A DNA stretch of 64,000 nucleotides, taken from positions 1-64,000 of the forward strand of contig JBEVVH010000001.1 of the NCBI GenBank assembly GCA_040507245.1, in the 5' to 3' direction. The notes beneath the pieces are model-generated. The model had not been told where the DNA came from. It saw nothing but the letters and a program-made list of their open reading frames with translations, and ran no database searches. Origin of the DNA: Thiodiazotropha sp040507245 (GTDB taxonomy: Bacteria > Pseudomonadota > Gammaproteobacteria > Chromatiales > Chromatiaceae). Below are positions 60,530 through 64,000 of this stretch, in pieces (the first letter of the stretch is position 1; each line of letters opens with the position of its first letter). The translations under genes and the position numbers were made by a program.

Positions 60530-61087
60530 CTAATCGAAGAGGTTTTGGACCGCGCGGGACAGTTGCTTGTAGATTTCCGGACCGTCCATGTCCATCACCT
60601 GATCGATCACCCATCGGTTATCATGGGCCGGATTGCTCATCACCTGCTGAATTTCGTATCCCAGGTGACGAAAGAAGGGATAGCTGGGACCGTCCTCGCC
60701 AAAATTGAACTCGGCATATTCGCCGGAGCGTCGGTTGTAGCGGTCGATGAATGCTTGGGCATGCTCGCCGCTGCCCACAAGATCGGTGGCGTTGTCCTGG
60801 TAATGATCGGCCAGTTTCAACACCAGCGCGGTGACAATCGCAACCCGGGTTTCCGGGTCCACCATGCCATGTATCATGCGATCGGCGATCTGCGTCTCAT
60901 ATATAAGGTATTCGCTGATCACCGCCAGTCGTTGTTCGTCATCGTCATAAACGAATTGTTTACCATGGAGATTGATGGCCTTGTCCAGGGCGATACGCCA
61001 GGCGATGAAGGCGATGGCTCCACCGATCTCGTCCGCAGAGCGGACCGTCTCATCGTCATGCCACTGACTTTTGATTCTGATAGCCAA
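60530..61087 (-). CDS. hypothetical protein, 185 aa, first gene of the MoxR/DUF2201 cassette
   Basis: The start is TTG 61087, nine bases after AGGAG. The helical, acidic protein has no cysteine-rich motif, signal or membrane helix (AIAFIAWRIALDKAINLHGK, EFNFGEDGPSYPFFRHLGYE). The 8-bp spacing to the MoxR gene argues for a shared function. Not recognised. Confidence 0.75.
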   Translation of the reverse strand: MAIRIKSQWHDDETVRSADEIGGAIAFIAWRIALDKAINLHGKQFVYDDDEQRLAVISEYLIYETQIADRMIHGMVDPETRVAIVTALVLKLADHYQDNATDLVGSGEHAQAFIDRYNRRSGEYAEFNFGEDGPSYPFFRHLGYEIQQVMSNPAHDNRWVIDQVMDMDGPEIYKQLSRAVQNLFD

Positions 61088-61187
61088 GCTGAGGTACTCC
61101 TGTCACTTCCGAATACTGCATAACGGGGTAGGTTAAGACGCCCGGAGCCGTTAATAACCAAGCATTTTACTCGGATTAAGCATTATT

Positions 61188-61739
61188 TCAACGTCCACGT
61201 CGGTCTTTGCGGGGATTGCGAAACAGAACGTATGCCGCACCGGTGCCCCCATCCCGGCGGGTTGCCGAGGTAAAGGCGAGCACATCGTCGCGTTGCCTCA
61301 ACCAGAGATTGAGCTTCTGCTTCAACACCGGTTGACGACCCTCGGATCCATATCCCTTGCCGTGGATAATGCGTACACAGCGGATACGCCGGCGCTGACA
61401 CTCCTGAATGAATTGATTCAGCTCTTCCCGGGCATAGCGCACAGTCAGGCCATGCAGATCCAGTTCCGCGCCGATTTCCAGATACCCCCTGCGCAGATCC
61501 TGTAACAGGCGCTGCTGCACCCCGGGTCGGGCAAACAACAGTTCGTCGCCGGTTTCAATTTCCTGGTCGGAATAGAGGTCCTGATCCGGGTCATCATCGT
61601 CGAGACCCAGATTCAACGGACGGGGAGGCAAACGACGACGAAAGGGCGCCGCTCGCTTGTTTTTCAACGGTTGGACATCACCTACTTCCTCAAAGAAGGC
61701 CGCCATGTCTTCGTCGTCTTTGCTGTCCTGATGGGTCAT
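61188..61739 (-). CDS. Smr-domain protein (SmrB/YdaL-like)
   Basis: The 183-aa protein has an acidic N-terminus and a C-terminal Smr domain (LDLHGLTVRYAREELNQFI, RIIHGKGYGSEGRQPVLKQ). Smr endonucleases act on ribosome-bound mRNA or DNA. The key LDxHG and HGxG motifs are intact. It sits just before surE, divergently. Confidence 0.92.
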   Translation of the reverse strand: MTHQDSKDDEDMAAFFEEVGDVQPLKNKRAAPFRRRLPPRPLNLGLDDDDPDQDLYSDQEIETGDELLFARPGVQQRLLQDLRRGYLEIGAELDLHGLTVRYAREELNQFIQECQRRRIRCVRIIHGKGYGSEGRQPVLKQKLNLWLRQRDDVLAFTSATRRDGGTGAAYVLFRNPRKDRRGR

Positions 61740-61877
61740 GTTCCGGGGTTTTTTCAGGTGGTACCGGCATGTTAGGGGGAGTGCGGGCGAATCTCAATCC
61801 TGCCCGGTTCATGGATGCCGATTCAGGGCAAACAATCGGATGAGAAAGGGGCTTGATTAAAGTATATTGTGCCCGGT

Positions 61878-62621
61878 ATGAAGATTCTCCTGAGTAATGA
61901 CGACGGCTATCAGGCTCCGGGCCTGCTGATGTTGGCGGACAAGTTGTCAGCGCTTGGTGATATCGTGGTGGTGGCCCCTGATCAGGATCGCAGTGGCGCC
62001 AGCAACTCCCTGACGCTGGTGAACCCCCTGCGAGCACGGACCATGGAAAACGGCTTCATCCGGGTGGATGGAACGCCAACCGACTGTGTGCATCTGGCCA
62101 TCACCGGGTTGCTTGAGGAGGAGCCGGATCTGGTCGTATCCGGTATCAATGCCGGTCCCAACATGGGGGACGACGTGCTCTATTCCGGGACCGTTGCCGC
62201 GGCCACGGAGGGACGCTTTCTGGGGCTTCCGGCGATTGCCATTTCGATGAATTCCCATGCCCCCATGCATTTCGAGACCGGAGGGCTGGTGGCGGTCGAA
62301 ATGGTCCAACGGCTGATCGAGGCGCCCCTCACAGAAGGTGTGATTCTGAATGTCAATGTGCCCGATGTGCCCCATTCGTCATTGAAAGGTTTCATGGCCA
62401 CCCGTCTTGGGCATCGTCACAAGGCGGAGCCGGTGGTCAAAAGCCGCGATCCCCGGGGAAAGATCATCTACTGGGTGGGACCTGCCGGAGCGGAGCAGGA
62501 TGCCGGTCCCGGAACAGATTTTCATGCGGTGCGTGAGGGTTATGTTTCAGTAACCCCCCTGCAGGTGGATCTGACACGTCACAGTGCGTTGCCGGCGGTG
62601 GAGCAGTGGCTGAAGGGATGA
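61878..62621 (+). CDS. surE: 5'-nucleotidase SurE
   Basis: The 247-aa phosphatase begins MKILLSNDDGYQAPG with the metal ligands Asp8 and Asp9, and has SGINAGPNMGDDVLYSGTVA. It hydrolyses nucleoside 5'- and 3'-monophosphates. ATG 61878 is chosen; a GTG at 61869 is upstream. It overlaps pcm by 4 bp. Confidence 0.97.
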   Translation: MKILLSNDDGYQAPGLLMLADKLSALGDIVVVAPDQDRSGASNSLTLVNPLRARTMENGFIRVDGTPTDCVHLAITGLLEEEPDLVVSGINAGPNMGDDVLYSGTVAAATEGRFLGLPAIAISMNSHAPMHFETGGLVAVEMVQRLIEAPLTEGVILNVNVPDVPHSSLKGFMATRLGHRHKAEPVVKSRDPRGKIIYWVGPAGAEQDAGPGTDFHAVREGYVSVTPLQVDLTRHSALPAVEQWLKG

Positions 62622-63283
62622 GCATGCGGCGTGAGCATCAGGGAATCGGCATGACCTCCCAGCGAACCCGGGAGCGTCTCGTCCAGCGCCTGCGCGACAA
62701 GGGTATCCGGAATACGGCTGTTCTGGAGGCTCTGTGCAACACCCCCCGGCATATCTTTGTCGATGAAGCGCTTGCCAGTCGGGCCTACGAAGAGACCGCG
62801 CTGCCCATCGGTCACGGCCAGACCATCTCGCAACCCTACACCGTGGCGCGTATGACCGAGGCCCTGATCGAGAACGGTGTTCCGGAAACCGTGCTCGAGA
62901 TTGGTACCGGTTCAGGCTACCAGTGCGCGATTCTCGCCCAGCTGGTGCGTCGCGTGCACAGTGTCGAACGCATAGCGGCACTCATGGAACAGGCACGCCT
63001 CAGATTTCGGGAACTTGGCTTGCGAAACATACATCTCAAGCACAGTGACGGCGGCATCGGTTTGCCTGAGTACGCCCCATACGACGGTATTCTGGTGACC
63101 GCGGCGCCCAGCGGGTTGCCGCAAAGCCTGCTCGAGCAACTGGCGGTTGGTGGGCGACTGGTTCTGCCGCTGCAAAAAAATCACGGACAGGTCATGATTC
63201 GCATTACCCGGACTGAAGCGGGATATCAGCAGGAACAGCTGGAATCGGCCAATTTTGTACCACTGGTGGGAGGGATGATCTGA
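62618..63283 (+). CDS. pcm: protein-L-isoaspartate O-methyltransferase
   Basis: The 221-aa enzyme repairs isoaspartyl residues. Motifs: RHIFVDEALASRAYEETALP, ISQPYTVARMTEAL, VLEIGTGSGYQ and ILVTAAPSGLP. ATG 62618 shares ATGA with the surE stop; ATG 62624 is nearly as likely. Overlaps yqaA by one base. Confidence 0.96.
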   Translation: MSMRREHQGIGMTSQRTRERLVQRLRDKGIRNTAVLEALCNTPRHIFVDEALASRAYEETALPIGHGQTISQPYTVARMTEALIENGVPETVLEIGTGSGYQCAILAQLVRRVHSVERIAALMEQARLRFRELGLRNIHLKHSDGGIGLPEYAPYDGILVTAAPSGLPQSLLEQLAVGGRLVLPLQKNHGQVMIRITRTEAGYQQEQLESANFVPLVGGMI

Positions 63284-63858
63284 TGGGCGTTTTTTCCGCG
63301 CTCTACGCGCGTACCATGCAATGGTCCCGTCACCCCCATGCACCCCGCTATCTGGCTGGATTGAGCTTTGCCGAGTCCTCGTTTTTCCCGATTCCGCCGG
63401 ATGTGATGCTCGCGCCCATGAGCATGGCGGAGCCACATCGTGCCTGGTACTACGCAGCCTTGACCACCCTCGCTTCGGTACTGGGTGGATTGCTGGGTTA
63501 TTTTATCGGGGTTTTCGCAATGGATTTTGTAGAGCCTTGGTTGCATGACTGGGGTTATTGGGATGCCTATCAACAGGCCCAGACCTGGTTTGATCGGTGG
63601 GGTTTCTGGGCAGTGTTCCTGGCTGGTTTTTCCCCCATCCCCTACAAAATTTTCACCATCAGTGCCGGGGTGGTGTCGATGGCTCTGGTGCCCTTCCTGA
63701 TTGCCTCGGCAGTTGGCAGGGGCGCGCGTTTCTTTTTGGTGGCGATGCTCATGGCCTGGGGTGGGCTGCGGATGGAACAGGTACTGCACCGCTATGTGGA
63801 TCGTGTGGGCTGGATGTTGGTGGGAGCATTCGTACTCCTGTTCTTCTATCTCAAGTAG
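63283..63858 (+). CDS. yqaA: YqaA/DedA-family inner membrane protein
   Basis: The 191-aa protein has several membrane helices and the SNARE-associated/VTT pattern (FAESSFFPIPPDVMLAPM, AGFSPIPYKIFTISAGV, GRGARFF). surE-pcm-yqaA is a common order before nlpD and rpoS. DedA relatives act in lipid flipping or proton-dependent homeostasis; the role of YqaA is not established. Confidence 0.9.
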   Translation: MGVFSALYARTMQWSRHPHAPRYLAGLSFAESSFFPIPPDVMLAPMSMAEPHRAWYYAALTTLASVLGGLLGYFIGVFAMDFVEPWLHDWGYWDAYQQAQTWFDRWGFWAVFLAGFSPIPYKIFTISAGVVSMALVPFLIASAVGRGARFFLVAMLMAWGGLRMEQVLHRYVDRVGWMLVGAFVLLFFYLK

Positions 63859-63878
63859 GTAGTGAGACCGCAGAGAAG

Positions 63879-63906
63879 TTGACAGGGGTTTCCGGCAAGA
63901 TAAGAT
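63879..63906 (+). promoter_or_regulatory. sigma70-like promoter after yqaA
   Basis: A perfect TTGACA (63879-63884) is followed after 16 bp by TAAGAT (63901-63906). It would transcribe the gene starting near the window end, expected to be nlpD/rpoS by gene order. Confidence 0.55.
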
Positions 63907-63939
63907 CGGAAAGGTTGGCTAAAATCGCCGGACCCCAAA

Positions 63940-64000
63940 ATGTCATTGGAAACCTGCACGGCAGGCGAGGCGGCGAGCGGACACCGGCGAATGTTCGCGG
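63940..64000 (+). CDS. start of an unidentified gene (possibly nlpD)
   Basis: ATG 63940 opens a frame to the window edge (MSLETCTAGEAASGHRRMFA), with a second in-frame ATG at 63991 that could begin a lipoprotein signal. Only gene order points to nlpD; too short to decide. Confidence 0.25.
   Translation, partial: MSLETCTAGEAASGHRRMFA

Overview
The window is one contiguous piece of a gammaproteobacterial chromosome, moderately GC-rich, from a sulfur-oxidising chemolithotroph of Chromatiales/Sedimenticolaceae type. The evidence is a complete reverse-type dissimilatory sulfite reductase cluster (dsrABEFHCMKLJOP plus dsrNRS), soxYZ, a sulfur globule envelope protein, and housekeeping gene orders typical of gammaproteobacteria (mltD/yafS-like/rnhA/dnaQ; pyrG-kdsA-eno-ftsB-ispD-ispF-truD; surE-pcm-yqaA). 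It is draft assembly: 10 N lie inside the start of dsrB, one iron-transport gene carries a frameshift, one acidic-protein gene carries an in-frame TAG, and the first gene loses family similarity close to the window edge. I saw no rRNA, tRNA, CRISPR array, IS element or integrase.

Layout. 1-4.2 kb: start of a corrinoid adenosyltransferase on the minus strand, a Fur-box-like site, and a ferric iron ABC transporter (binding protein frameshifted, permease, ATPase). 4.2-9.4 kb: a cruciform-capable repeat, a 62-aa protein, MltD with three LysM domains, a methyltransferase, RNase HI, DnaQ and an oxygen-sensing FNR with an FNR-like box upstream. 9.8-10.4 kb: a sulfur globule protein with terminator, sigma70-like promoter and inverted repeat. 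10.5-18.5 kb: pyrG, kdsA, eno, ftsB, ispD, an HDOD regulator, ispF and truD. 18.6-21.3 kb: three uncharacterised proteins and a PKHD-type dioxygenase.

21.4-38.1 kb is the sulfur-oxidation core. On the minus strand lie a cysteine-free DsrC paralogue, a stand-alone protein resembling Cas6/Cmx6, a helical-repeat protein and a 58-aa protein. Divergent from these is the dsr cluster: DsrAB oxidises sulfide-level sulfur to sulfite, DsrEFH and DsrC relay persulfide sulfur, DsrMKJOP is the membrane electron-transfer complex, DsrL feeds electrons to NAD(P), DsrN makes siroheme amide, and DsrR/DsrS are accessory. A perfect hairpin follows dsrC and a terminator separates dsrP from dsrNRS.

38.1-61.9 kb: grxC-hslR, pepN, a CHAD-domain gene fused translationally to a parA gene, an ABC-2 exporter, two tandem LolA-like periplasmic proteins, a rhodanese, an LpxL-type acyltransferase, a VWA/acidic coiled-coil pair (the latter broken by TAG), soxYZ, a BepA-like M48 protease, a DUF3365-type heme protein, a MoxR/DUF2201/unknown cassette and a Smr protein. 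61.9-64 kb: surE-pcm-yqaA and a promoter probably leading into nlpD/rpoS. Because truD and surE are neighbours in many gammaproteobacteria, the ~43 kb between them, holding dsr and sox, looks like an insertion or rearrangement at that junction.

The best candidates for undescribed biology are the orphan Cas6-like operon facing dsr, the CHAD-ParA pair (possible polyphosphate-granule positioning), and the MoxR/DUF2201/185-aa cassette.
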